64,000 bases of DNA from Eleginops maclovinus (GCF_036324505.1 NC_086360.1:7113226-7177225), one strand, 5' to 3'; counted from the first letter of the stretch, positions 36,584 through 48,264 are shown. Numbers and translations: made by a program. The notes: a model not told the origin generated them from the sequence alone.

Positions 36584-38385
36584 CTGCCGGAGACAAGAAG
36601 GTTAGAGCCACAGTCAGAGGGGTAAGGAAATTAGTGACAACATGTAATCTGTGTGCAGTTGCCAAAAATACCAGCTGAATGTGGCTTGTTTTGAAACAGT
36701 GATATTTTATATAATAATATTTTTGCAACAGTAGAACAAGTTTAAAGATGTTGAAGTGATCAAAGAAACTGAAGAAGGTAGTGTTTTAAAAAACCTTAAG
36801 TACATATACCTTTCTTTGGAAATAAAAGCCTTAATGGCTGCAATGCGTAGGCACGTTTTTACCTGTGAATAGTCATGAGTGATTGATGGTATTGAAATCA
36901 TTGCCCTCCTGAGTCTCCAGACTTGTTCAACTTCTCCACAAAGATTTAATCATGGTAAATATATCGTATACTATTTCTGATACTTTTATTACAATACAAT
37001 TGTTGAGTTTGCAAATTATCCACTCAAAAGTTGCAGCAACTGAGTTATTATTAACAATACATCCAACAAGAATGTGTTGATTGGAGTTTGTTGACTGCTT
37101 TCCAACAGGATACCTCAGACAAAATACTCGACAAATTTCAAGGTAATTTGGTATGCGATGGACCAAATCAAGGATTCTGGATAGATCACCTTATGAGGGT
37201 TTGATGCAGATACCTGAATGAAAGGCTACCATCATGGTTTTCTTTAAAGACACCTTGGTAAAGTTATGTGCTGTCTGAGTGCTTTTTAGTTACTAAAGGT
37301 TAAGTCAAATTATAATCAGTACCCCGTAGTAAGTGGAAGCTTCAATACATGGCTGATGTATCACTGTAATAAATGTTTTATCCTTGTGTTGTTGTACAGA
37401 AGTATTTAGTATTAGTTTTTGTTTCAATTGCAGGTTGCTTCTCTCTTATACAGTATACTGTATAATGCAGCTAGTGGAGGAGTAAAATAATGAAGGCGCA
37501 TGTTCTTTTATGTTCATGGCTATAATGACTGTCATGTTGAACGTTTGTAATACAATATAAGCTGGTGGTTAAACCAGACCCAGTGTACTGTCGATTGTTC
37601 TTATCTCTGTGTCCAATTCCTGCAAGTCATTAGTACGGTGGCCGACAGGGGCAAACGGCCCAATACACTTAGGAGTACAGTAAAATATATTTACCAAAAG
37701 CGCTGCATAAATGAAACACTGCGAAAACAAAAAGCTGCAAATAAAAATTGCGAAAAGAAGCTAAAAACACAACGTAAACAGGGACACTAAAAAGTGATGC
37801 ACACAGATGGGACCGGAGTGCTTCATGATGTTAGGGGATTATGATGAGGGCCAACTGTCACTCTTGCAAAGTTAGTCTGTAAAAGAGTGGTTTGTCAGTA
37901 CATTTGAAATGACTAAGTAAGCTAGCCAGTTTACAGTAGATATGCAATAATATGTAAAGGAATCATGCGATCACATCGTACAATAGGCCAATAAAATGTA
38001 CGTTTTTGGTAAGTTTCCAGTGACAGTTGGCCAACTTTATAATCTCTGAACTGCAACAAGCATTCCAGTCCCAGCTGTGTTCCTTTGGGTTTTGAGCTTC
38101 TTGCAGCGTTTTATTTATGCAGCGTTTTTATAAAACCCTGCGCATGTTTGGTCAAGTTGGTAAATGATTTCTAAATTCAGCTAATGGGTTGTTGTTTCTT
38201 CTCTGCATGTGTTTTTGAACATTTGTGGTTTTTAAATTGCTTTTTTAAACTGCAGCGTGTCTCAAATAATGGAAGTGTTTTGCCACCGTACTTTAGTGTC
38301 CCCTGCAAAACATGCTGTAACTAGATTGCGTGATGTAAGATATGTTATTTTACGTGAGATGCAGAGGGGTAGTTACCCCGCTTAC
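36584..38385 (-). other. fras1 intron E4-E5
   Basis: GT-AG intron of 1,802 bp. The half near E4 is occupied by a foldback element (37680-38260). Nothing recognised in 36590-37670. Confidence 0.85.
37680..38260. mobile_element. Foldback/MITE element (family D), copy 1
   Basis: The left arm (about 37690-37862: ACCAAAAGCGCTGCATAAAT, AGGGCCAACTGTCACTC) is repeated in inverted form in the right arm (about 38025-38190: TGACAGTTGGCCAACTT, TTTATTTATGCAGCGTTTTT). Arms of about 150-170 bp around a loop of about 160 bp would form a long hairpin. Part of it recurs at 46560-46860. Confidence 0.75.
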
Positions 38386-38532
38386 CTTGACATATCTTGT
38401 GACCATTGTCATAGTAACCAAGAAGACATTTGGGAGCGCAGAGACCCGATGGCAACAGAACACTGCCGGCCGGGCAGGACGTACAAGAAAGAGGCCCCAG
38501 CCCACTGCAGCCATCACACGACGCATGGCATC
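38386..38532 (-). CDS. fras1: fras1 exon E4: furin-like (FU) module
   Basis: This 147 bp exon is phase 1-1. The acceptor is CT at 38533-38534 (sense TTTTTTTCCACAG, a strong polypyrimidine tract) and the donor AC at 38384-38385 (sense TCAAG/GTAAGCGG). It encodes the eight-cysteine module CHASCDGCSGLGPLSCTSC through HKICQ. E3 joins as IR-CHASC. The pattern and spacing are typical for an FRAS1 FU repeat, which is predicted to fold as a small disulfide-rich extracellular module. Confidence 0.93.
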
Positions 38533-38680
38533 CTGTGGAAAAAAAATAAAAAGTTTGGTGCATTTTCGTTAATATACAATCTTTGCTATACAAAGGATGT
38601 GAACAGTAAAAATAAAGCAGTATAATTAAGAACTTACATGCTTTTAAACCTATTAATATAATGACATTATAAAACAAGTG

Positions 38681-39034
38681 AAAGGGGCCCTATTGTGGTT
38701 TTTTTCAGGTTTTCCCTTTCCTGTAGTGTGTTATACTGTATATGTTCTTGTGCATGTAAATGGTCTGCAAAGGCTAACACTCCCCCCTACACCTGAAACG
38801 CTTCAATTGGACTCCATTGTTTACTTCTGTCTCATAATGACATCACTATGCAACACATACTCTTTTATTGGCTAGAACTCCAAAAATTAGTACATGATAG
38901 GCTAAGGGGTGGGACATCGTAAAGCGATTGACCAATCACAAAAGAGTATGAGAAAAATAAGGACCTTTTTGCATGGAAACATGTCACATTAGACGCACAA
39001 AATATAAATATGAAACCTGAAAATGAGTATGTTA
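38681..39034 (-). repeat. Family A short interspersed repeat, reverse orientation
   Basis: Starts AAAGGGGCCCTATTGTGG and includes CCTTTCCTGTAGTGTGTTAT, ATGATAGGCTAAGGGGTGGG and CCTGAAAATGAGTATG. Confidence 0.8.
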
Positions 39035-39599
39035 TCTAGTCTCTTGCCCACTGTCAAAAATGACCAAAGGTATTTAAATGATCACTTATATCCTTGATAA
39101 AACCATGCAATACATGAACTAATTAAAGCCACATTCTTCGTAGAAATACATATTCATAAGTATCACTAATTACTATCATGGGTCTAATCATTCTCAGATT
39201 ACTCTGCTGCACTCCCCACCCCTCAATGCTCAGATCCAGTCTTGCATAATATTATCAACAGCAGAATAACCTTCCAAATTCACTCTGATGTAGCAAAATT
39301 CATCTTTGGGCCTGAATCAACAGCAGAGTGAGATGTTAGCTGACTGAAAATAAAATGATAACTGTATGTGTGAAAGCGCATGTTTATTTGGATTTGTTCT
39401 ATCTTTATGTCTACAAGTGCCATTTCGATTTATGAGTGCGTGTGTGTGTGTGTTTGCCTGCCGAGGGCTCAGCTAAATGAGACTCCAGAGGTTTTCGCTC
39501 TGTAGCCTGAAGCTTCCTGCTCACACGCTCTGCATTTAAATGTTTCAGCAGCTCAGCGTGGAGGCAGGGGCTTCTGCTGATGAGCTGCTGAAACACTGC

Positions 39600-39921
39600 G
39601 CAGTGACGACGAAGACGATGAAGACGACAGGGATGAAAAAGAGGAGCAGGATTATGATGATGATGATGATGACCAGGATGACCATGACAATACTGATGAG
39701 ATTGCAGAGGATATGAATGAGTTGGAGTATGAGGATGAAGCGGGGGTTGATATGACAACAATGCTGATGAGGATGAGGAGGTCCAGATTGAAGATGATGA
39801 TGAGAAGTAAGTGGATGGCGTTGATTGGCAGGCAGAGAAAGCTGGTGAAGATGATACTAAGAGATTAAGTAGGAGGAGCATGATGGGATTATGATTATGA
39901 TGGTGAGGAGGAGGGTAACAG

Positions 39922-40003
<82 letters not shown>

Positions 40004-40228
40004 AGGATGAAGGCAATGGTTCGGATATAAAATGAGAAGGTAAATAGAAATAATGAAATTGACGAAGAAATGAAGGACAAGAAGGAGTATGATAGTGATG
40101 ATGAAGAAGATAACTATGTTAAGGAGTGATGAAGACTATGTTCATTATAAGCAGGATCATCACTTCATCAGATGAAGATGTTTGAAATATTTAGGATGAT
40201 GATGAATACTGTATAAGAACAAAGACGG

Positions 40229-40273
<45 letters not shown>

Positions 40274-40475
40274 CAAAGAGGGTAATGATGAAGAGGATGA
40301 GAAAGAGAATGATGATGATGATCATGATGATCATGATCATGATGAAGAAGTCAAGGAGGATGACCTTGGTGAAGATGATGATGGTTAGGAGGATGATGAT
40401 GATAACCACGAACATGACGGTAACGATGATGATGATAATGAAGAGGCTGAGAACGTGATTCCACTGAACATTAAG
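39600..40475. repeat. GAT/GAA-rich degenerate trinucleotide block
   Basis: About 900 bp of diverged GAT, GAA and GAG triplets with two pure GAT cores at 39923-40004 (about 27 units) and 40231-40273 (about 14 units). Both strands yield artificial low-complexity frames (poly-His, poly-Ser, poly-Met); none is a credible gene. Confidence 0.9.
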
Positions 40476-41228
40476 AAACATCTTCAAGGGTATAAATAAA
40501 AACACCTTTTTATTAAAAAAGAGTGTTTCTCTAAACCCGGGCATTGAATTCAGTATTTCTTTTAAGATGTTCAAGGAAAACCCCTCACCAGGCTAATAAA
40601 ATGAGCCTTCTTTTAAAGATCTTTGACTAATGAATAAAACAGAAAGGTACTTTACACTCAGTCTGGTCTTGTTATGTACATTGTAGAGGGGTGAAAGAAT
40701 GAGCCATTAAACCCAGAAATAAGTTAGCAATTTAGGTTTTGCAAATCTCACAGTCAACAGATCTTTCAATGTGTTTGATATGTTAGTAAGAAGTCTAAAA
40801 GTTTTGGATTGTTTCATTTAAATGTATACGTTTACCAATTGAGTGGTGCAGGAATGAGTCCTAAAACCTGGAAGCAAGGTAACCAATTCAAGTTTTCTCG
40901 TTTCAAAGTCAACTTCTTTTTTTAGCAGGTTTTGTTTTTTTTAGATCAGTGAAATAAGGTCCGTTGTATACACAAGCTGAAATGTGCAATAAGATTGCTA
41001 ACAAGGGACTAAATGAGACTCCGTCATCATGCCGAACATTAGCTGTCTAGATTAGTGGTGGTGATGATGTGCATACATGCTATCGTAATGTTGTTAGCTT
41101 ATAGCCTAACATTAGCTTTATACTTTTGGTGATTGCACACATGCTTGAAATATCATAAAAGCTGTTTTTTTTTAAATATGTGCCAATTCCTGCAACAAAA
41201 AAACAAAAAAATAAACAAAAAAGTCTTA

Positions 41229-42878
41229 CAGTGGTATGCAAAAGTTTGGGCACCCCTCTGAGATTTCATGACAATTTGCTTTTCCTTTATAATAGAAGAT
41301 CACAGCAACAACATTTGTTTTCCTACAAAGATGTAGACGTTTTAGTGTTTTCCAGACCAAAATTCTTAGGGTAGCATTACATAGTTTTATTATAATAAAA
41401 TAAAATGCAAAAAATGGGATGTGCAAAAGTTTGGGCACCCTTATAAATAGCATTCATTTCAACACCTGTACGGATTTATAGCTGACAGGTTGCTGCACAA
41501 AATTGCTTTGATTAGCTCATTAGACCTTCAATTACAAAGACAGGTGGAACCAATCATGAAAAAGGCTATTTAACATAGGTAATAGCTGGCTGTGCCTGGC
41601 CTAGGTTCTTTCTTAGGGAGTGGCAAGATGGGGACCTCAAAACAACTCTCCACTGACCTGAAAGCTAAGATAATCCAACATTATAAATTAGGAGAAGGGT
41701 ACAAAAAATTATGTGACAGGTTTAAACTGTCTGTCTCCACAGTCAGAAACGTAGTTGTGAAATGGAAGGCCACAGGAACAGTCCGTGTGAAGGAAAGATG
41801 TGGTAGGCCGACAAAAATAGGGGAAAGGCACAGGCGAAGGATGGTGAAAATGGTCACAGAGAAGCCACAGACCACCTCCAGAGAACTACAACAACATCTG
41901 GCTGCTGATGGTGTAGTTGTTCACCGTTCCACAATCCAGCGTACTTTGCACCAGGAAGAGCTCATTGGAAGGGTGATGTGCAAAAAGCCTTTCCTGAGTG
42001 TTAATCACAAGAAGAGTCGCATGAGGTATGCAAAAGCACATCTGGACAAGCCAGAAGCATTTTGGAACAAAATACTGTGGTCAGATGAGACCAAGATTGA
42101 GTTATTTGGTCATAACATGAACAGGTATGCATGGCGAAAAAAACACACTGCATTCAATGAAAAGAACTTGTTGCCCACTGTAAAATTTGGTGGAGGATCT
42201 ATCATGTTATGGGGCTGTGTGGCTAGCACAGGTACTGGAAAACTTGTTAAAGTTGAGGGCCACATGAATTCCTTACAGTACCAGGAGATTCTTGACAAGA
42301 ATGTTCTAGAGTCAGTCACAAAGTTGAAGCTACGCCGGGGTTGGATTTTTCAGCAGGACAATGATCCTAAGCACCGATCAAAATCCACCAAGGAATTCAT
42401 GCAGAAGCACAGGTACAATGTTCTGGAATGGCCATCCCAGTCCCCAGACCTTAACATCATTGAAAATGTATGGATTTATTTGAAGAAGGCTGTCCATGCA
42501 CGGAGGCCAAGAAACCTGACTGAACTGGAGACGTTTTGTGTGGAAGAATGGGCCAAAATACCACCTGCCAGGCTTAAGGGACTTGTCTGTGGCTACAGGA
42601 GGCGTCTACAGGCCGTTATTGCAGCAAAAGGAGGCAATACTAAATATTAATGGAATTATTTCTTAGGGGTGCCCAAATTTATGCACATGCCTATTTTTGT
42701 TTGAATGCACATAAACATGTTTCTGTTTGACCAATAAAAGTTATTTCACTACTGAGATGTTTCTGTTACCATAAGGTATAACATATGTTAAAATGAAGTT
42801 GCTGCTTCAAAAGCTCAGCAAGTGACAAACTGATGCAGTGGTTTTCCTAAGGGGTGCCCAAACTTTTGCATACCACTG
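41229..42878 (+). mobile_element. Tc1-like DNA transposon, apparently full length (1,650 bp)
   Basis: Flanked by TA on both sides (41227-41228, 42879-42880). The outer inverted ends are CAGTGGTATGCAAAAGTTTG at the left and CAAACTTTTGCATACCACTG at the right. Second, related direct repeats lie inside each end (41416-41444 with TGCAAAAGTTTGGGCACCC; 42664-42692 with GGGGTGCCCAAATTTATGCA). This is the IR/DR arrangement of arms slightly over 200 bp seen in Sleeping Beauty-type elements. A single uninterrupted transposase gene lies between. It sits in intron E3-E4 of fras1, in the opposite direction to the gene. Confidence 0.95.
41628..42650 (+). CDS. Tc1 family transposase, intact open frame (340 aa)
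   Basis: It codes for a DD34E cut-and-paste transposase of the usual Tc1 length. The start at 41628 (MGTSKQLSTD) is preferred over the in-frame ATG at 41592 because it gives the standard N-terminus. Residues 1-110 form the paired-like helix-turn-helix DNA-binding region (KLSVSTVRNVVVKWKATGTV, then a GRPTK linker, then TTSRELQQHL). Residues about 145-290 form the RNase H-like catalytic core with LWSDETK (D153), QQDNDPKH (D244) and NIIENVW (E279). The glycine-rich GGGSIMLWG box lies between the first two. The three acidic residues fall at the same numbers as in Sleeping Beauty. No stop or frameshift is seen. Whether it is expressed or active is unknown. Confidence 0.95.
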   Translation: MGTSKQLSTDLKAKIIQHYKLGEGYKKLCDRFKLSVSTVRNVVVKWKATGTVRVKERCGRPTKIGERHRRRMVKMVTEKPQTTSRELQQHLAADGVVVHRSTIQRTLHQEELIGRVMCKKPFLSVNHKKSRMRYAKAHLDKPEAFWNKILWSDETKIELFGHNMNRYAWRKKHTAFNEKNLLPTVKFGGGSIMLWGCVASTGTGKLVKVEGHMNSLQYQEILDKNVLESVTKLKLRRGWIFQQDNDPKHRSKSTKEFMQKHRYNVLEWPSQSPDLNIIENVWIYLKKAVHARRPRNLTELETFCVEEWAKIPPARLKGLVCGYRRRLQAVIAAKGGNTKY

Positions 42879-43014
42879 TATAAGCATTGGCCTGACACAG
42901 ATCTTATTTACTGCACTGCACTCTAATGAAATCCTGAAAGATCTCATTGCTTTTTGTCGTGGAACCCCTTGTGATGCTAAATTCCTGGTCAGCCTGTAGG
43001 AAACACGTCATAAG

Positions 43015-43115
43015 ATAATAAGTACTTTATTAATCCCAAACTAGGATGTGTTTTTTGCTGTAGCAGCATAAAACAAAACAAGGCATTGCACATAATTAGA
43101 AATTAAAAAGCAGAA
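43015..43115 (-). repeat. Retroposon 3'-tail-like remnant
   Basis: TAAGTACTTTATTAATCCCA followed by AACTAGG and TGTAGCAGCATAAAAC resembles, in reverse orientation, the 3' tail of fish LINE/SINE elements (AATAAAGTACTTATTA). It lies about 45 bp downstream of the E3 donor. Degraded. Confidence 0.5.
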
Positions 43116-43160
43116 ATAACCTGTGCAACTCTATATACGTGAGGGAGTAAAAGTCCTTAC

Positions 43161-43316
43161 TGATGCAGGCTCCGTGCCAGCCGTAGTGTCCCTGAGGACA
43201 GTGGGAGACACAGTGATCACCAAGCAGCCAGGTCCTCGCCACTTTACACCAGAGACACACACTGCCGATGCCGGTCTGGAGGTCTGCTGTACAGCGTTGA
43301 CAATCTGAGCTGCACA
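43161..43316 (-). CDS. fras1: fras1 exon E3: furin-like (FU) module
   Basis: This 156 bp exon is phase 1-1 and is the longest FU exon here (51 whole codons). The acceptor is CT at 43317-43318 (sense CCTTCCAG) and the donor AC at 43159-43160 (sense GCATCA/GTAAGG). The eight cysteines fall as CSSDCQRC, then VC-LWC, DHC-VSHC and GAC. The extra length lies between cysteines 3 and 4 and between 5 and 6. A 13.9 kb intron separates it from E2. Further phase 1-1 exons could in principle sit in that gap, but I did not find any cysteine-rich candidate there. Confidence 0.92.
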
Positions 43317-44757
43317 CTGGAAGGACACACACAGGAAGGATGCTTTTAATTCTTACATCATTCATCAACACATAAATATAAAGCCACCCTAAAAGTCAGG
43401 CAAATACCTAATATTGTTACCTGACATACTAACAAACGTATTTGTTATTATTGTAAGAATAAAAAAGGACCAATAATTTGTAGTTGATTTATTTTCCGAC
43501 ACTAAGATTTCTTAAACTGAGGACATAGAGAGGGCCACAGATTTGCTGAATCTTCCTGCCCACAGTTGAATATGTTGAAAGGAAAGCAAAATTTCAACGG
43601 ACATGTATTTGTTCTAAAAATTCTTTGATCTATTTTTACTCCTTCTAAAACCTTTGAGAGGATTAAAGCCTGCGGGGGACCTCTTGAAAGACACACAAAA
43701 GAAAAGGCAACAAGTGAAGACATGAGCAATTAATACAGAACAAAACACAAAAGGAATTAAACATCATAAAAGAATGATTTTAAGGAGGATCTCTAACGTA
43801 GAAATAATGGAATTGGGTGGTAAATCGCACAAATTAAACCTGAGCTCTGACTCTTTATGGGAGATATAAAATCTGAAGAGAAATTATGGCTCACATGGTG
43901 TCATTTCTGTCTCCCTATCTATCACTTTAAATCTTCCTCTTTATTTTAGATAATACACACCATCCACCTACTGTATGCCCACAGACCTGCATGTACCCAC
44001 AGTGCAGCAGGGTTTCCAGAATGGAGCAGAGATTAGCAGAACAAAGAGGAACAACTTCCAGTAATTTATCTGATGGTGTCTGGGTTTGGTCTGGCTTGCA
44101 CAGTGGCGGGTACCTTAAAGTTATCTGTCCGTGCCGAGATAACTATCTACAGTGAAAAGCAGAATGAGGGGGGCTGTGCAGGTGAAGAGCTGTGTTGCAG
44201 CTAGGTTAGGGGGGAAGATAAGGAGGCTGATCCCCTAAGGATGTTGGAAAGTTGAGGACAATGAGAGCAGTTTTTTCCTGTGAGAAGGATGATCCTAAAT
44301 GAGAAAAGTTTGTAGTGGTTACAAGGGGAAAGTATTATGGAGGCCAAATTACACTTTTTGGGGTTTTTCCTTTCCTGTAGTGTGTTGTATAGGTTTTAGC
44401 GCAATGTGCAATATCGCTTGCAAAGGCTAAAATCACAAAGTTCCCTCCATAGGGAGTTTCTCTCCCACACAATCCACAATCCTGAAACGCCTCCATTGGA
44501 CTCCTTTGTTTACTTCTGTAACATAGTGACATCACTGCGGCATCACTATGTTACATTCACGCTTCCATTTGCTAGCGCTCCAAGCAATTACTCCTGAGAT
44601 TTCTAAATGGTTGACCAATCAGAACAGTCTGGGCTCTGGTTTCAGACGGAGGGTGAAAAGAGGTGCTGCAGCCCAGGCAGTATAAGAAAAATAATTCATT
44701 TGAAAATGTAAGCATGTAAACATGTCACAGAAGAGGCACAATATATATAGATATATA

Positions 44758-44970
44758 CAGCTACGGAACAAATTAAGAAACCATTCAGCGTTATCAGTTT
44801 CTCCGGTTTTACTATTTATAGATATGTCTTTGAGGTAAATGTTTTTATTTTTTATTTGATTGTATTCTCTAAACTACTGAAATTCAACACACACTGGAAT
44901 GGCTGCCATACATGTAGAGGTTGAGATTTAAGAAAAATGTGGAGTGGTCTCTTATTTTTTTCTGAGGCTG
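44758..44970. mobile_element. Tc1/mariner-type MITE (213 bp)
   Basis: TA-flanked, with imperfect inverted ends CAGCTACGGAACAAATTAAG and CTTATTTTTTTCTGAGGCTG. Shares its length with the copy at 7527-7700. No coding content. Confidence 0.8.
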
Positions 44971-44995
44971 TATATATATATCTATATATGTATCA

Positions 44996-45590
44996 GGGTT
45001 TCCGTTAGCCGGTAATTACCGGTTTTTAGCTGGTAAAATGTATTTAAAAAACTGTAAATTCAAAACCTGCCGGTCAAAATGTCTGGTATTAATGCTCATA
45101 CAACACTTATATAAGGTAGGCTATCCATAGACATTTGTGTTTTGACAGCTAAATGAGTGGCGCTTCGTCGTGACATCACCGTTTACGTTGCTGATTTTCT
45201 CCCTAACGCCGCTCACAACAAGAGTCGGGGACTGCGTTGGGTCGATGATCGTGTTGCTTTTGTCATATGAAGCCAGATTGAATTAAAGAACTTCTTCTTA
45301 AACCTTATCATTTTCTCAAGAGTGCCGTGATTCATTTTTCAGTAATGTAGTTCAGCGGCCGCCAGTGGACAAGCAGCACTGCAGCGGGCGGTAAATGCCG
45401 ATGGAAAGTATTCACTGTCTGACTGTCACACAAGCAACTGATGCATAGCCCCCATCCCCATCAGTGTATGTGTTTCAGTCTGAACCGACGCTGTTTGGCA
45501 TCACAACGCTGTTATGAAAGTTTGTCTGCTATAAAACGGGTGATGTTAGCATAGCAGGCGAAGCTAATCTGAGTACCTTGACTTTATATA
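44996..45590. mobile_element. Possible hAT-type element fragment
   Basis: Opens with CAGGGTTTCCGTTAGCCGGT, a hAT-like terminus, and has a perfect 14 bp palindrome CCGGTAATTACCGG at 45009-45022. No matching right terminus is found, so the class is uncertain. It lies inside the split family A copy. Confidence 0.4.
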
Positions 45591-46559
45591 TATATTAAAT
45601 CTGAAAATGAGCATAACAGGGCCCCTTTAAACATAACCAGGTCTGGATTAAGTCAGAAATGTGACATGAAATTTTCCGAATGAATTATAAAAGTCTTTTG
45701 TTTTACATTTATGGAGAACAATTATTAAATCCAAGGAAAGTGAATTTAAATAATGCAATATGAGCAAACTAAATCGTAGACGTAATATACCTCTCTCGAA
45801 ACATTTTCTATTCTTAGTTTAAGGTGTTGGTTTTAACAACAAACTCTTATGTTGCACCTAATTCACTGTTTCCATGGTTTTGTTATTCATGCAATGTACT
45901 TTTCATCCGACAAGCACTTTTTTCCTTGTTCCATTTTCTTAAAAAAGAATAATTCAGCAGTTTTAGAATTTTTATGAAGAAAGTGCTGACACCAGCAGTA
46001 AACCTGTATACATCAGCAGTCTTAAGTCTTAAAAACCAAAGATCTGAATCTGAAGGACGATTCATATACATTTTATTTCAACTCCTGTGTAACTTTACAT
46101 GCTACCTGAAGGTTGACTTTTAGGCTCTTCTTCTGAGACAATACATATAAAAAGATATAAGAGGAGGAAAAAGTGAAAGAACAGGGAACAACTTATTTTT
46201 TGCTTCACTAAACATATTTAAGATTTCAAATGTACTGTACATGTATAACATCATCAATAGTAGGGGAAAGGTTTCAAAAGCAAGTTTTCAGCATGGTTAC
46301 TTTAAAAACAGGTATGCTATCTGTTGCTATCACAGGTTGCTATTTGCTATCTGTTTGCGCTGATGAGTCACCGAGGCTAGCATAGGCGGCAGTAATACTC
46401 CACTTCTTTCACATTAGCCCTATCAGGTAAGCCATGAGTGAGGCGGTGTCTGCATTGCCACAATTTCAGTGTCCGAAGCCACCTACATTGTGCTTCACTC
46501 CAGCTGTTTATATGGCGGCTGACTGGTGCAAACGTGATACAACGGCCAAAAATATTTCC

Positions 46560-46860
46560 ATAGGAAGAATTGTGCTGCATTTTCTCAAATGTGCCGAAAC
46601 ACATCTAAATGAAGAAACATATTTACCAACTTGACAACGCATGTGCAGAGTTTACCAAAAGCGCTGCATAAACGTAACGCTGCAAATGAAAGTTGCTGCA
46701 AATGCAAAACGCGGCAAATAAAAAAACGCTGCAAATAAAAAAACACTGTACGAAAGCTCAAAACACAACAGAAACAGGGATACTTAAAAGTTATCCACAC
46801 AGCTGGGACCGGAGCACTTATGAACACTTGTGGACTGTTCAGTTATGAAGTTACGGGATT
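46560..46860. mobile_element. Family D element, partial copy 2
   Basis: Has TTTACCAACTTGACAACGCA, GTTTACCAAAAGCGCTGCAT, CAGAAACAGGGATACTT and CACAGCTGGGACCGGAG in the order of one arm of the element at 37680-38260. Confidence 0.65.
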
Positions 46861-47924
46861 GCACCTGTGGGCCACTATACATAAGAAACCTAGGGGTGCA
46901 TTTTTCATTCAAACAATGGTAAAGCCATTATACTGGTGTTTTAATGGTAGATGTATGTGGCAGGGTTAGGGTTAAGGTCACGTTGATGTGAAACCTGTTT
47001 TCGTTAGATGTTGGGGATTAAAGACAAACGTGTAGCTATGTTTACGATAAGTTATTAATGGCATTTTTCACTTGGATAACCCATTAGTAAAGTGTTTGTA
47101 GTCAAGACTCTTGTATAATAGCAGACATTTCCTTCAAGACATTTAGTTGAAGGACTCTTATGTGAGAGCAGGGTCAGTGATTAATGAATTAGATTGTACA
47201 GTGTTTTAATTAAATGGAAAATGTTTTGATCTTGTGTGTGCTTTGTGTGTATTTCTTAGTGGCTGACATTTAACTCAGACGGTGATTATTTATGCCTCCA
47301 CAGCAGCTGTTCCTCTGACAAACGCTTGTAGAGCTTCAAACTGCCATCTCCTCAGCGTGGCATCTGCTCAGGTGAGTCACATGCTCCGTCTCAAGCAGCT
47401 CCAATATCAACAGAGCAAAAGAAGTAGAAGGAAAAAACTGTACTTCCTCTCATGTCATCTCCCATCCACGCCTTTCACATCACTTTACAACAAAACACGT
47501 ATCAGCATTCCTCCTGCCAACACTCCTCAGGCAATCCGGCTCCGGGCGCAAAACAAATGGCTCCAAGGAGGAGATAAGATAACTCAGGCGTCAGGGATTA
47601 TTGACTGTGCAGACTAAAACTGAATATAAAACTGAAATGCTATCGATTTGGGTCCACTGAGCACCTATTTATGGCGTAGTTACCATTTTTGAAGCGCATA
47701 AAAAGGTATGCTGGAGCTATAAATGCCCCACACGCAGACTGGATAATCATATTCTCTTGTGGACCGGATTTATTCCAGACATTATCCCGTATCATTGCAA
47801 CCCCCCTTGCATCTCTTGAAATATATAGAGCAGATACTTCTTCAACAAGTCATACAGAAAAAAAAGACTATAATGTCTCTCACTTGTTCCTTGTCCCATT
47901 TGAAAAGAGAATATCACTTGTTTT

Positions 47925-47960
47925 GTGTGTGTGTGTGTGTGTGTGTGGGGGGGGGGGGGG
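47925..47960. repeat. (TG)n followed by a poly-G run
   Basis: About 11 TG units pass directly into about 14 consecutive G at 47947-47960. Confidence 0.9.
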
Positions 47961-48264
47961 TGTAGCTGGAGTGCAGTGAGAGTTCAGAAAGCAAGAGGAA
48001 CAAAAGTGGGACATCATCATTATTTGAAGCTACAGGCGTAAGACGAGACGGAGAGGAGATGTGTGGTCCTCTGAAGCTAACTTCATCCTGTCTAGACATG
48101 TTGCCCCAACAAAGAGCAGATTTACAGAAGCAGCTTTTTAAGAAGTCTTACTTCATGTTCAGTCCTGAGGCACTGTTGGCTCTGTCGCCCAAAAAAATAA
48201 AAATAAATAGTTGCCCTTGTATTAGAATTAGGATATTGATTGTTCTGGAAAACAGAAAATACAT

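Larger units (their letters stand above)
38533..43160 (-). other. fras1 intron E3-E4
   Basis: GT-AG intron of 4,628 bp. It holds a family A copy (38681-39034), a GAT-rich block (39600-40475), a Tc1 transposon (41229-42878) and a LINE-tail-like piece (43015-43115). Nothing recognised in 39040-39590 or 40480-41220. Confidence 0.85.
44336..45630 (-). repeat. Family A repeat split by insertions
   Basis: The family sequence runs from 44336 to about 44755 (CCTTTCCTGTAGTGTGTTGT to CACAGAAGAGGCACAATATA), breaks off, and resumes at about 45595 with ATCTGAAAATGAGCATAACA and the terminal GGGCCCCTTTAA. The 840 bp between are a Tc1-type MITE and a second element. Confidence 0.75.

Noticed and set aside
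39411..40016. Poly-histidine open frame (minus) and poly-Ser/poly-Met frames over the GAT block
   Set aside because: Artefact of a triplet repeat; there is no domain outside the repeat and no splice or start context.
47282..47617. 111-codon plus-strand open frame
   Set aside because: No known domain. Sequence not seen elsewhere in the window, but a single short frame is not evidence of a gene.
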